From the NCBI GenBank assembly GCA_902464615.1, contig CABQKA010000001.1, positions 124,001 through 188,000 on the forward strand: DNA of 64,000 nucleotides, in the 5' to 3' direction. Source of the DNA: an uncultured Prevotella sp. (GTDB taxonomy: Bacteria; Bacteroidota; Bacteroidia; Bacteroidales; Bacteroidaceae). The notes beneath the pieces are model-generated. The model saw nothing but the letters and a program-made list of their open reading frames with translations. It was not told the DNA's origin and ran no database searches. Positions 1-8,666 of the stretch are shown piece by piece; the first letter of the stretch is position 1; each line of letters begins with the position of its first letter. The translations under genes were made by a program, and so were the position numbers.

Positions 1-25
1 TTGAAACATTTTACACAAAAGCATC

Positions 26-619
26 ATGTCTGGAACAAAAAAAATCAAGACTGCACTAATCTCAGTTTATCATAAAGACGGGCTGGAAGAAATTTTGGCA
101 AAACTACACACTCTCGGCGTGAAGTTTCTCTCCACAGGCGGTACACAGCACTTCATAGAATCACTCGGCTATCCTTGCCAGAAGGTAGAGGATGTCACTT
201 CGTATCCTTCCATTTTGGGCGGACGCGTCAAGACACTTCATCCCAAAATATTCGGAGGCATCTTAGGCCGGCGGGAATTGGCAGAGGACCGTGAACAGAT
301 GGCTCACTACGAAATACCTGAAATCGACCTGGTTATCGTAGACCTCTATCCTTTTGAAGAGACTGTAGCCAGCGGAGCCAACGAAACTGACATCATAGAG
401 AAAATAGACATCGGCGGTATCTCTCTGATTCGCGCCGGCGCCAAAAACTTCAAAGACGTAGTCATCGTGCCCTCCAAGGCAGAATATCCCGACCTGCTCC
501 AGCTTCTCAACCAGAAAAACGGAGAAAGCGAACTGGAAGACCGCCGGGCTTTAGCAGCCAAGGCTTTCGGCGTAAGCAGCCACTACGACACTGCTATTCA
601 TGCATACTTCACCCGGTAG
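26..619 (+). CDS. purH: IMP cyclohydrolase, stand-alone PurH N-terminal domain
   Basis: Closes FAICAR to IMP, the last step of de novo purine synthesis. The 197 residues correspond to the N-terminal MGS-like cyclohydrolase domain of PurH: the conserved GGRVKTLHPKIFGGIL lies at residues 65-80, followed by EIDLVIVDLYPFE and KIDIGGISLIRA. Typical PurH has about 500-520 residues with a C-terminal AICAR transformylase domain; here a TAG follows soon after SSHYDTAI, at the domain boundary, and mreB begins 56 bases later, so no transformylase remnant fits. The ATG at 26 gives the usual PurH N-terminus. Either the function is split and the transformylase is encoded elsewhere, or the gene has lost its second half. 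The family call is secure; the state of the pathway is inference. Confidence 0.9.
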   Translation: MSGTKKIKTALISVYHKDGLEEILAKLHTLGVKFLSTGGTQHFIESLGYPCQKVEDVTSYPSILGGRVKTLHPKIFGGILGRRELAEDREQMAHYEIPEIDLVIVDLYPFEETVASGANETDIIEKIDIGGISLIRAGAKNFKDVVIVPSKAEYPDLLQLLNQKNGESELEDRRALAAKAFGVSSHYDTAIHAYFTR

Positions 620-675
620 TCCATACACCCAACAGCCGCACTACATGGCAGCCCCCTTATATTAAGATATACACC

Positions 676-1710
676 ATGAGCATATTTTCCAAAATGTTCT
701 CTTTTACCCAAGAACTGGCCATAGACTTGGGAACTGCCAATACCATCATCATCAGCGAAGGAGAGATTGCTGTAAACGAGCCGTCTGTCATCGCCCTTGA
801 CCGGCACACGGAGAAAATGATTGCTGTGGGCGAAACGGCAAAACGAATGTACGAAAAGGCCAATGACAAGATCCGCGTAATCCGTCCGCTGCGCGACGGC
901 GTCATTGCCGACTTCAACGCCTGCGAGCAAATGATGCGTGGCCTCATCAAAATGGTCCACAAAGGCAAACGCCTTTTCTCGCCCTCCCTTCGTATGGTTA
1001 TCGGTGTACCCTCTGGCTCTACGGAAGTAGAGTTGCGTGCAGTCCGTGACTCGGCCGAGCATGCAGGAGGACGCGACGTATTCCTTCTTTACGAACCGAT
1101 GGCGGCGGCCATCGGCATTGGCATTGACGTCAACGCCCCGGAAGGGAATATGGTCGTCGATATCGGTGGCGGAACCACGGAGATAGCAGTCATTTCACTC
1201 GGAGGAATAGTCTCAAACAATTCCATCAAAATGGCTGGCGACGATTTTACCGCCGACATCCAAGAATATATGAGCCGGCAGCACAATGTGCGGGTCAGCG
1301 AAAGGATGGCCGAACGCATCAAGATACACGTAGGCGCCGCGCTGACAGACTTGGCAGACAATCCTCCCAAAGACTACATCGTCCACGGTCCGAACCGCAT
1401 CACGACCATGCCGATGGAAGTTCCGGTGTGCTATCAAGAAATAGCACATTGCCTGGAAAAGTCGGTCGCAAAAATTGAACAGGCCGTAATCAACGCCTTG
1501 GAGCGTACACCGCCAGAACTTTATGCCGATATCGTCAAGAACGGCATTTACTTGACCGGAGGAGGTGCGCTGCTCCGCGGATTGGACAAACGACTAACAG
1601 ACAAGATAAACATCCCGTTCCACGTAGCGGAAGACCCGCTACTCTGCGTAGCACGCGGAACAGGCATAGCATTGAAGAATGTAGAAAAGTTCACTTTTCT
1701 CATGCGTTAA
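676..1710 (+). CDS. mreB: Rod shape-determining actin-like protein MreB
   Basis: Bacterial actin homologue that forms membrane-associated filaments and guides lateral cell-wall synthesis. At 344 residues it has normal length. The actin-fold nucleotide motifs are visible: phosphate-1 IDLGTANTIII near residue 16, phosphate-2 VDIGGGTTEIAVIS near residues 161-174, and the adenosine motif YLTGGGALLRG near residue 291. It is the first gene of the mreB-mreC-mreD-mrdA-rodA elongasome operon. A 103-base gap with a long hairpin separates it from mreC, so its level may differ from the rest of the operon. Confidence 0.97.
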   Translation: MSIFSKMFSFTQELAIDLGTANTIIISEGEIAVNEPSVIALDRHTEKMIAVGETAKRMYEKANDKIRVIRPLRDGVIADFNACEQMMRGLIKMVHKGKRLFSPSLRMVIGVPSGSTEVELRAVRDSAEHAGGRDVFLLYEPMAAAIGIGIDVNAPEGNMVVDIGGGTTEIAVISLGGIVSNNSIKMAGDDFTADIQEYMSRQHNVRVSERMAERIKIHVGAALTDLADNPPKDYIVHGPNRITTMPMEVPVCYQEIAHCLEKSVAKIEQAVINALERTPPELYADIVKNGIYLTGGGALLRGLDKRLTDKINIPFHVAEDPLLCVARGTGIALKNVEKFTFLMR

Positions 1711-1720
1711 AAGGCCATCC

Positions 1721-1797
1721 GAAAAGCCGGAAGCTGAGAAAACAGCGACGACCGAATCAAGCACGGCCCGACGCAGTTTCCTCAGCTTCTGATTTTC
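1721..1797 (+). other. Long imperfect hairpin between mreB and mreC
   Basis: The arms GAAGCTGAGAAAAC (1730-1743) and GTTTCCTCAGCTTC (1776-1789) are inverted repeats with one mismatch around a 32-base loop, and GAAAA/TTTTC outside them (1721-1725, 1793-1797) can extend the stem. No T-run follows, so this is not a classical terminator. An mRNA processing or stability element that lets mreB be expressed above mreCD is a reasonable guess. Confidence 0.5.
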
Positions 1798-1813
1798 AAT
1801 ACATACACGCATA

Positions 1814-2677
1814 ATGTACAACCTCATAGAGTTCCTCCGAAAATACCATTACATCATTCTCTTTTTGATATTGGAAGGAATCAGCTTCACGCTGCTGTTC
1901 CGCTTTAACCATTACCAAGGCAACGTATGGTTTAGCGCGGCCAACAGCGCGGCCGCACAAATCGACCGCTGGTATGCCGACGCCCTATCATATCTGGAAC
2001 TCCGTACCATAAACCGGCAACTGACAGACGAAAATATCCGCTTACAGCTCGAGGCAGACCAACTCCGCCAAGCGCTCATCACCGCCACGCACGACTCCAC
2101 CTACACGGAACAGGCCGTTCACCGCAACCTGGCAGGTTACCAGCTGGTTCCAGCTACCGTCGTGTCCAACTCCCGCAATAGAAGCAATAATTATATAGTC
2201 ATAGACAAAGGAGAAACAGACGGTATCCGCGCTGAAATGGGGGTAGTCGGAGGCGGAGGCGTCGTCGGCATCGTGTACCTCACCGGGCCACACTACTCTT
2301 TAGTGCTACCGGTCACAAACAAAAAGTCGAGCATCAGTTGCCGCGTACGCGGACAACGTTACTTCGGCTATCTGGAATGGGAAGGCGAATCTTTAGGCCA
2401 CGCCCATTTAGACGACATCCCACGATATGCCAACATAAAAAAAGGCGAATGTATAGAAACAAGCGGCTACTCTTCCGTATTTCCCCCGGGAATCTTCGTA
2501 GGCCGCATCTCCGGCATCAGCAACTCAGAAGACGGACAAACCTATCGCCTCAACATCAACTTGGGAACAGATTTTGCCAATCTGCGCGACGTCAACGTTA
2601 CCGCGACCCCGTACAAGGCCGAAATCGACACCCTGCGCTCCCGCGCGGCCAGGACAGACGCGGCTTACGAAGATTAG
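1814..2677 (+). CDS. mreC: Rod shape-determining protein MreC
   Basis: Bitopic inner-membrane protein that links MreB filaments to the periplasmic PBP2-RodA synthase. The 287 residues show a short cytoplasmic N-terminus, one membrane segment at about residues 12-30 (YIILFLILEGISFTLLF), a predicted coiled coil around 60-105 with alternating Leu/Glu/Arg, and the beta-rich MreC core with the Gly-rich VVGGGGVVGIVYLTG stretch and the conserved C-terminal PPGIFVGRIS element. It sits between mreB and mreD, as expected. Confidence 0.95.
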   Translation: MYNLIEFLRKYHYIILFLILEGISFTLLFRFNHYQGNVWFSAANSAAAQIDRWYADALSYLELRTINRQLTDENIRLQLEADQLRQALITATHDSTYTEQAVHRNLAGYQLVPATVVSNSRNRSNNYIVIDKGETDGIRAEMGVVGGGGVVGIVYLTGPHYSLVLPVTNKKSSISCRVRGQRYFGYLEWEGESLGHAHLDDIPRYANIKKGECIETSGYSSVFPPGIFVGRISGISNSEDGQTYRLNINLGTDFANLRDVNVTATPYKAEIDTLRSRAARTDAAYED

Positions 2678-2730
2678 ACATAGGTGCACGCACACAGAGT
2701 TGAAGCTAACCGCCCATCCCTAAGACAAAA

Positions 2731-3240
2731 ATGATACAGACTTTTTTCTCACGCATCGGCTGGTTCCTGTTGCTGCTTTTTCTGCAGTTTCTTATTTTCA
2801 ATCATATCCATCTGCTCGGATACGCAACGCCAATGCCTTACGTGTATTTCCTCATACTGCTGCCCAGTTCCACGCCACGCTGGGCAAGCATCGTCTTGGG
2901 ATTCATCATGGGCCTTCTCGTCGACATTTTCACCAACACACCGGGCATGGCAGCCGCATCACTTTGCCTCGTCGGCCTCGTTGCCCCCCCGTTGCTTAAT
3001 CTCTTTTCACCGCACGACCGCGAAGACGACATTGTCCTGCCGTCTATAATCTCCATGGAATGGACCGGTTTCCTGAAATACGCCGCAACATTAACGCTGC
3101 TTCACTGCACCGTATACTTTTCCATCGAATCGTTCACACTTCAGGCATGGAAAGATGTGCTTCTCTATATAGGTGGGAGCAGCCTCCTGACCTTGCTTTT
3201 CATCATCGCTTTCGAACTACTCCGCAGCCGCAAAAGCTGA
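2731..3240 (+). CDS. mreD: Rod shape-determining protein MreD
   Basis: Small integral membrane component of the elongasome. It has 169 mostly hydrophobic residues with about five membrane segments (for example WFLLLLFLQFLIFNHI near the N-terminus and LLTLLFIIAFELL at the end) and the family-typical GFIMGLLVDIF segment. Identification rests on hydrophobicity, size and its place between mreC and the PBP2 gene. Confidence 0.9.
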   Translation: MIQTFFSRIGWFLLLLFLQFLIFNHIHLLGYATPMPYVYFLILLPSSTPRWASIVLGFIMGLLVDIFTNTPGMAAASLCLVGLVAPPLLNLFSPHDREDDIVLPSIISMEWTGFLKYAATLTLLHCTVYFSIESFTLQAWKDVLLYIGGSSLLTLLFIIAFELLRSRKS

Positions 3241-3269
3241 GGCATCCGTTCCCAATATAAATCTCTATC

Positions 3270-5111
3270 ATGTCGGGCGAATTCAATTTCTCCAATCGAA
3301 AATTCATCATTGGCGGCATCGTTGTCGGTGTCATTATTATCTACCTCATCCGCCTGTTCACACTTCAGCTGATGAGCGACGACTACAAGAAAAACGCCGA
3401 CTCAAATGCCTTCCGGAAAGAGATTCAATACCCCTCCCGCGGACTCATTTACGACCGCAACCGTAAGCTCCTTGTCTACAACGAATCGTCTTACAACATC
3501 ATGGTCGTCATGAACGACCAGCTCGGCATAGACACGCTCGACTTCTGCCGCACCATCGGCATAACAAAAGATTTCTACATCAAGCGGATGGAGGAAATCA
3601 AAAAGAAGCCCAGCTATTCGCGCTACACGCCGCAAACCTTCCTAAGCCAAATCCCTTCGCAAGAATTTTCCGTATTCCGGGAAAAGCTCTTCCGCTTCAA
3701 AGGCTTCTCTGCAGAAAAACGTTCTGTCCGCCACTATACATCCGGCAGCGCCGCACACATTCTGGGTGATGTGGGCGAAGTAAGCAATGCAGATATCGAA
3801 GAAGATGACTACTACCAAAGCGGCGACTTCATCGGCAAACTGGGAGTCGAACGTTCCTACGAAAAACAATTGCGGGGCGAAAAGGGGATGCGCATCATGC
3901 TCCGCGACGTACACGGCCGGACTAAAGGCCATTACAAGAACGGGGCATACGACAAGCCGCCAGTACCTGGAAAGGACTTGATTCTCAGCATTGACCGCGA
4001 TTTACAGATGCTGGCCGAGCGTCTGCTCGAAGGAAAACTTGGCGCCATAGTCGCCATTGAGCCGGCCACCGGAGAAATTCTCTGCATGGCCTCGTCCCCT
4101 TCATATGACCCGCGAATGATGACTGGCCGCGACCGCGGGCTCAATCACCAGCGCCTCAGCAACAACCCCATGAAGCCCCTGCTTAACCGTGCCATCATGG
4201 GAACCTATCCTCCCGGCTCTACCTTCAAGCTGACACAGGCGCTCATCGGACTTCAAGAAGGCAGCATAGACCCGCACATCTCCTTCCCCTGTCACAGAGG
4301 CTTCAATTACAGGGGTCTGCACTTGGGATGCCACTCCCACTCCTCCCCCATCAATCTGATACCGGCCTTAGCCACCTCGTGCAATGCCTATTTCTGCTGG
4401 AATCTCTACCGCCTTTTCAGCAACCGGGCTATTTTCCCTTCCACACAGGACGCCATGACCCGATGGAAGGACCACCTCGTAGCCATGGGATTCGGTTATA
4501 AACTTGGTGTCGACCTGCCCGGGGAGCGGCGCGGCATGATTCCCAATGCCCAATATTACGACAAAGCCTACAATGGCCGGTGGAATGCGCTGACCGTCAT
4601 CTCCATCGCAATCGGTCAAGGTGAGGTGACGGCAACACCACTCCAGATAGCCAATCTTGCCGCTACCGTAGCCAACCGCGGCTACTATTACATTCCACAC
4701 ATTGTCCGGGAAATCCGGGGCAGCCAAATCGACGACATCTACCGCACACGGCACCAGACCATGGTCGACAAAAAATGGTATAATTATGCCGTGGCAGGCA
4801 TGCGCCGCGCCGTCACAAACGGCACTTGCCACAGCGCAAACATTCCTGGAATCGAAGTTTGCGGTAAGACGGGCACTGCACAGAACCGCGGGCACGACCA
4901 TAGTACATTTGCCGGATTTGCGCCAATGGACAACCCCAAGATTGCTGTTTCCGTCTACGTTGAAAACGGTGGATGGGGCAACACCTACGGCGTTCCGCTC
5001 GGCGCCCTCATCATAGAGCAGTACATCAACGGAAAACTCTCCCCCGAATCGGAAAAGAAAGCCGATGAATTTCAACACAAACGCATCAAATACGCAGACT
5101 ATGAACGATAA
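3270..5111 (+). CDS. mrdA: Penicillin-binding protein 2, peptidoglycan transpeptidase
   Basis: Class B PBP that cross-links peptidoglycan during cell elongation. It has an N-terminal membrane anchor (residues about 13-33), then the PBP dimerization domain (YPSRGLIYDRNRKLLVYN), then the transpeptidase domain with active-site S317-T-F-K320 in PPGSTFKL, an SCN motif in LATSCNAYF and the K533-T-G motif in CGKTGTAQN. The 613-residue length is normal for Bacteroidales. Its 3' end overlaps the rodA start by 11 bases, consistent with coupled translation of the RodA-PBP2 pair. Confidence 0.96.
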   Translation: MSGEFNFSNRKFIIGGIVVGVIIIYLIRLFTLQLMSDDYKKNADSNAFRKEIQYPSRGLIYDRNRKLLVYNESSYNIMVVMNDQLGIDTLDFCRTIGITKDFYIKRMEEIKKKPSYSRYTPQTFLSQIPSQEFSVFREKLFRFKGFSAEKRSVRHYTSGSAAHILGDVGEVSNADIEEDDYYQSGDFIGKLGVERSYEKQLRGEKGMRIMLRDVHGRTKGHYKNGAYDKPPVPGKDLILSIDRDLQMLAERLLEGKLGAIVAIEPATGEILCMASSPSYDPRMMTGRDRGLNHQRLSNNPMKPLLNRAIMGTYPPGSTFKLTQALIGLQEGSIDPHISFPCHRGFNYRGLHLGCHSHSSPINLIPALATSCNAYFCWNLYRLFSNRAIFPSTQDAMTRWKDHLVAMGFGYKLGVDLPGERRGMIPNAQYYDKAYNGRWNALTVISIAIGQGEVTATPLQIANLAATVANRGYYYIPHIVREIRGSQIDDIYRTRHQTMVDKKWYNYAVAGMRRAVTNGTCHSANIPGIEVCGKTGTAQNRGHDHSTFAGFAPMDNPKIAVSVYVENGGWGNTYGVPLGALIIEQYINGKLSPESEKKADEFQHKRIKYADYER

Positions 5112-6564
5112 ATCCATACGCAACCCCATATTCTCGGCCGATTGGGTGGTCATCGTCATATTTCTCGCCCTGATGGCTTTCGGCTGGGTCAGCATCTGCG
5201 GTGCAAGCCACGAAATCGGTGACACGGACTTTCTCAGTTGGGGCACGCGCACCGGAAAGCAATTGGTCTGGATGTGTTGCGCGGTGGGGCTGGGCTTCAT
5301 CATCCTCATGTTCGACGACCGCTACTTCGACACACTGGCCGACCTGGCTTACTGGGCCATGATTGTCATTCTGTTTATCACTCCTTTTATTGCCAAGGAC
5401 ATCAAAGGCTCACACTCCTGGATCAGTTTGGGCTCCGTCAGCCTGCAACCGGCAGAATTTGCCAAATGTACTACGGCTCTGGCTCTTGCCAAACTCATCA
5501 ACCGTTATGGATTTTCACTCAACAACATGCACGATTTGGCACAGGCCGCCGGCCTGGTCCTGCTCCCCTTCGCCCTCATCGTCATGCAAAGAGAGACAGG
5601 TTCCGCACTGGTTTATCTCGCCTTTTTCCTCATGTTCTACCGGGAAGGGATGCCGGGAAGTTTCCTTTTTACCGCTACAGCCGCAGTCATCTATTTCGTT
5701 GTCGGTATCCGTTTTTCGGACGGAATTGTTCCCATGACCCATACGAGTATCGGTGAATTCGCCGTGCTGTTCATGATTTGGATTTTCACGGTAGGCATGG
5801 TACGGGTCTACTGCCCGAAGACACCCCATGCCATGCGTCTGTTCATCTGGGGTGGCACCGCCACGGTCACCGCCTTGCTCTTCTCGCATTTCGTCATTCC
5901 CTTCGATGTCGCATGGGTCCAGATTTCCGTCTGTATCGGTATGGCGGCCTACCTCGGCTGGCAAGCCTTGGGTGAACGCGCGGGGCGCTACACGTTCATT
6001 TCGCTTTTTGTCTTAGGCTCTACGGCATTCCTCTACTCGGCCAACTACGTTCTCAACAATGTCCTTGAACCGCATCAGCAAGTACGTGTAAGGGTATTGC
6101 TCGGTATGGAAGAAAACATCAGAGGAGCCGGCTACAACGTCAATCAAAGCAAAATAGCCATCGGTTCGGGCGGCCTGTTGGGAAAAGGATTCCTGAACGG
6201 GACACAGACCAAATTGAAATACGTACCGGAACAAGACACTGACTTCATCTTCTGCACCGTGGGCGAAGAAGAAGGCTTCATTGGCTCCGCTGCTGTCCTG
6301 CTGCTCTTCATGGCACTTATCCTCCGGCTCATTTATTTAGCCGAACGGCAAACGACCAAATTCGGCCGCGTTTACGGCTATTGTGTACTCAGCGTCATCT
6401 TTTTTCACGTACTGGTTAATGTCGGGATGGTCATGGGCCTCATGCCTGTCATCGGCATTCCGCTACCGTTTTTCAGTTATGGAGGCTCGTCACTCTGGGG
6501 CTTCACGTTGCTGCTTTTCATTTTTCTCCGAATCGATGCAGGAAACAAACCCCGTCAGGCTTAA
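5101..6564 (+). CDS. rodA: RodA, SEDS-family peptidoglycan glycosyltransferase
   Basis: Polytopic SEDS polymerase that makes glycan strands for elongation together with PBP2. The 487-residue protein has about ten membrane segments and the conserved SEDS sequences GSHSWISLGSVSLQPAEFAK, LGKGFLNGTQTKLKYVPEQD (large loop) and MPVIGIPLPFFSYGGSS near the C-terminus. I chose the ATG at 5101, which overlaps the mrdA stop region and starts MNDKSIRNP; an in-frame ATG at 5065 would add 12 residues of poor quality. The middle contains an insertion (around GIRFSDGIVPMTH) compared with proteobacterial RodA, as in other Bacteroidota. Confidence 0.95.
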   Translation: MNDKSIRNPIFSADWVVIVIFLALMAFGWVSICGASHEIGDTDFLSWGTRTGKQLVWMCCAVGLGFIILMFDDRYFDTLADLAYWAMIVILFITPFIAKDIKGSHSWISLGSVSLQPAEFAKCTTALALAKLINRYGFSLNNMHDLAQAAGLVLLPFALIVMQRETGSALVYLAFFLMFYREGMPGSFLFTATAAVIYFVVGIRFSDGIVPMTHTSIGEFAVLFMIWIFTVGMVRVYCPKTPHAMRLFIWGGTATVTALLFSHFVIPFDVAWVQISVCIGMAAYLGWQALGERAGRYTFISLFVLGSTAFLYSANYVLNNVLEPHQQVRVRVLLGMEENIRGAGYNVNQSKIAIGSGGLLGKGFLNGTQTKLKYVPEQDTDFIFCTVGEEEGFIGSAAVLLLFMALILRLIYLAERQTTKFGRVYGYCVLSVIFFHVLVNVGMVMGLMPVIGIPLPFFSYGGSSLWGFTLLLFIFLRIDAGNKPRQA

Positions 6565-6608
6565 TCGCCAATAGAATAATCACGCTCACTCAATGCAAAT
6601 TCACTCCC

Positions 6609-7061
6609 ATGAACAATAAAAACAGATACGAAAACCGGCGTGGTGCCGCCTTGCTGCTCCTCGGCGCACTCCTCATTATCGCTGTCATCATTTTCCTGAA
6701 GACCCAGACCCCGCAGGCACAGCCGTCACCGCAAATGCCTGCCGATTCGGCTACTTCAAAGCCCTCGATAGCTGTCCCCGACACGACACTCTCTCCCGAC
6801 GTACAGGAAGACACGCACGACAACGTCGCGCCCGCAGCTCCCGACTCCATCGGCGCAGACCCCCGTTCGCCGGACGAAGCCGGTGCCGAAGACGGCTACT
6901 GGAACGGACTGTACGACGGCATTGCCGGACAGGAACAAGCCGGACAGGATGTCACCAGCAATTTCCCCACAGAAGAAGAGCGCCGTATTTACGCTGAAAA
7001 CTACCGCGAAAGCTATATACAGGGATTCCGTGAGGGCAGCAAGCAAAAAGCCAACCCTTAA
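6609..7061 (+). CDS. Small membrane-anchored protein of unknown function
   Basis: 150 residues: a basic N-terminus (NNKNRYENRRG), one membrane segment at about 13-30 (ALLLLGALLIIAVIIFL), then a Pro/Ser/Ala/Asp-rich stretch and a C-terminus with two related pieces, GYWNGLYDGIAGQE and SYIQGFREGSKQ (a YxxGxxxG pattern). It probably has its C-terminal part in the periplasm. It follows rodA by 44 bases on the same strand and may be the last gene of the elongasome transcript. I do not recognise a named family. Confidence 0.75.
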   Translation: MNNKNRYENRRGAALLLLGALLIIAVIIFLKTQTPQAQPSPQMPADSATSKPSIAVPDTTLSPDVQEDTHDNVAPAAPDSIGADPRSPDEAGAEDGYWNGLYDGIAGQEQAGQDVTSNFPTEEERRIYAENYRESYIQGFREGSKQKANP

Positions 7062-7156
7062 AAAGAAAAAGCGGAGTTACTCTACGTTGCGAAGCTTTAA
7101 CAAAACAAGGGCTGCATATTCCCGGAAAAATAAAGTAAGATAACATTTTTTTTGCG

Positions 7157-7164
7157 TACCTTTG
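7157..7164 (+). promoter_or_regulatory. Bacteroidota-type -7 promoter box
   Basis: TACCTTTG matches the TAnnTTTG -7 consensus. No clear -33 TTTG is seen at the usual spacing. It would start a transcript near 7170 that crosses the 360-base stretch before the WecA-like gene. Confidence 0.55.
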
Positions 7165-7170
7165 CCTTGA

Positions 7171-7426
7171 AAACATATATGGGCGCAAACTAAAGAAAAA
7201 TTCGGACACGCATCCTCTTCACAGTTTGACAACTGCATAAAAGAGAGGACGGAAATCCGCCAAAGCCGGGCAATGTCCGCCGCACACGTTGTCAGCAGCC
7301 TGCCGAAACCGGTAGGAAAAGCGGCAAGAAGGACCACACCGGCAAACCCGTAGGGCCAGTGCTCCGGAAAAAAGAGAAATGAAACGCGACAAGAGGCAGA
7401 GCGGCCGCGAAGGCCCTCTATTTTTA
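7171..7426 (+). ncRNA. Possible small RNA or structured leader upstream of the WecA-like gene
   Basis: The gap 7062-7532 holds no convincing long gene. Starting just after the -7 box at 7157, the sequence contains several short hairpins: CAGTT/AACTG nested inside CCTCT/AGAGG at about 7212-7243, CGG/CCG at about 7250, and TGCCG/CGGCA at about 7302-7335. It ends with a GC-rich hairpin and T-run at 7398-7426. That gives a candidate transcript of about 255 nt. I compared it by eye with RNase P RNA, tmRNA, SRP RNA and 6S RNA and found no decisive signature. It could equally be a 5' leader with an attenuator. The class is unknown. Confidence 0.35.
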
Positions 7427-7543
7427 TGCCCCGAAGGTCTGCTGTATCTCAAAAAAGTGAAGACCCGCACAACAGCCATCGCGGCACACGGCGGCATACG
7501 GGCTTCATCAAAGGGAATGCCTCACGAACCACATGAACAGTGA
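7379..7543 (+). CDS. Possible 54-codon leader ORF overlapping the WecA-like gene
   Basis: An ATG at 7379 opens a 54-codon frame that runs through the terminator-like hairpin and ends at a TGA (7541-7543) overlapping the first codons of the gene at 7533. The peptide is basic (starts MKRDKRQSG) and has no recognisable motif. The overlap of stop and downstream start is the only positive sign; it may be chance. Confidence 0.2.
   Translation: MKRDKRQSGREGPLFLCPEGLLYLKKVKTRTTAIAAHGGIRASSKGMPHEPHEQ
7398..7426 (+). terminator. Terminator-like hairpin before the WecA-like gene
   Basis: AGAG-(C bulge)-GGCC (7398-7406), loop GCGAA, GGCC-CTCT (7412-7419), followed by ATTTTTAT. This is the shape of an intrinsic terminator, about 105 bases before the start codon at 7533. 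Confidence 0.5.
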
Positions 7544-8666
7544 TTATCTATATACATTCGTATCTTTCCTGGCAAGTTTGCTGACTGCGATTGTTGCCAT
7601 GCCGTGGCTGCTGCGCTTCTGCAAGAAACGCGGTTTCTACGACATTCCCAACGAGCGCAAACTCCATCACCATAAGATACCTCGCTTAGGCGGAGTCGTT
7701 TTTGTCCCGTCCGCACTGGTCGGCATTATCGCCTCGCTGCTTCTCATGTCTTTCCTGAATCCCGACCTCCCTTCATTCCACGCCACCACATTCGTCATCA
7801 TGGGCGGGATGTTCTTGATTTATCTCATTGGCCTGCTTGACGACCTGTTCGGCTTGCGGGCCAGTTTCAAATTCGCCATACAGTTCGTCGCGGCACTGCT
7901 CATGCCTTTCTGCGGCCTGTACATCAACAATCTGTATGGTTTCTGCGGCATTTACGAACTGCCGCTCTGGGCCGCATACCCTTTCACGGTGCTGGTATCC
8001 TTACTCATCGTCAACTCCATCAACCTCATCGACGGCATCGACGGTCTGGCAGCCGGGCTGAGCCTCATGGCGCTCTGTGTCTTCACGGCACTCTTCGGAC
8101 AGTCGCTTAGCCTGGGCTACTCGCTGTTCTCCGTAGCCCTCATCGCACCGTTACTCGTATTCCTGCGCTACAACCTCTTCGGCAGCGTTGTACGGGGCAC
8201 AAAGACATTCATGGGCGACTCGGGAAGCCTCATTCTGGGCTACACCCTGGCCTACCTTGCCATCAAATACGCCATGACCGACGCTGAAGACGCACCCCGC
8301 TGCGCAGACCCGCTCCTCACGTCCTACACCTTGGTTCTCATCCCGACGTTCGACCTCGTACGTGTGGCCATAGGCCGCCTGCGCCGGCACGTATCCATAT
8401 TTCACGCTGACAAAAGCCATATACACCATAAATTTCTCGCAGCAGGCTTCAACATGCACCAGACACTGGCCGCCATTCTGGCCGTACAGGTGGGATTTTG
8501 CCTGCTTAATTGGGGGCTTCACCGAATTGGAGTGAACACGACTGTTATTGTCGTAGCAGACATGCTGCTCTTCGCCATCCTGCAACAAGCTCTCGACCTG
8601 CGCATAGGCCGACGGACGCCAATTCGTCCCCAAATAACCGCAAGACCTGAAAATGATGCCCGATAA
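7533..8666 (+). CDS. WecA/TagO-like polyprenyl-phosphate sugar-1-phosphate transferase
   Basis: Integral membrane enzyme of the MraY/WecA family. Such enzymes move an (N-acetyl)hexosamine-1-phosphate from a UDP-sugar to undecaprenyl phosphate and so start a surface glycan. It has 377 residues with about ten membrane segments. The family motifs are LIDGIDGLAAG (about 164-174), which carries the catalytic Asp region, GDSGSLILG (about 228) and the cytoplasmic DKSHIHHK (about 292-299). The last, histidine-rich motif separates WecA-type from MraY-type enzymes. A GT2 glycosyltransferase overlaps its end by 14 bases and probably acts in the same pathway. Confidence 0.9.
   Translation: MNSDYLYTFVSFLASLLTAIVAMPWLLRFCKKRGFYDIPNERKLHHHKIPRLGGVVFVPSALVGIIASLLLMSFLNPDLPSFHATTFVIMGGMFLIYLIGLLDDLFGLRASFKFAIQFVAALLMPFCGLYINNLYGFCGIYELPLWAAYPFTVLVSLLIVNSINLIDGIDGLAAGLSLMALCVFTALFGQSLSLGYSLFSVALIAPLLVFLRYNLFGSVVRGTKTFMGDSGSLILGYTLAYLAIKYAMTDAEDAPRCADPLLTSYTLVLIPTFDLVRVAIGRLRRHVSIFHADKSHIHHKFLAAGFNMHQTLAAILAVQVGFCLLNWGLHRIGVNTTVIVVADMLLFAILQQALDLRIGRRTPIRPQITARPENDAR

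Noticed and set aside
620..675. A frameshifted AICAR transformylase half of PurH
   Set aside because: Only 56 bases separate the stop from mreB, too short for any remnant of the ~310-residue domain.
7171..7426. RNase P RNA, tmRNA, SRP RNA or 6S RNA
   Set aside because: The conserved GAGGAAAGTC and ACAGAA blocks of RNase P, the tmRNA ends, the SRP GGAAGGAAGC loop and a 6S-like closing stem were not found, so only an unassigned structured segment is reported.
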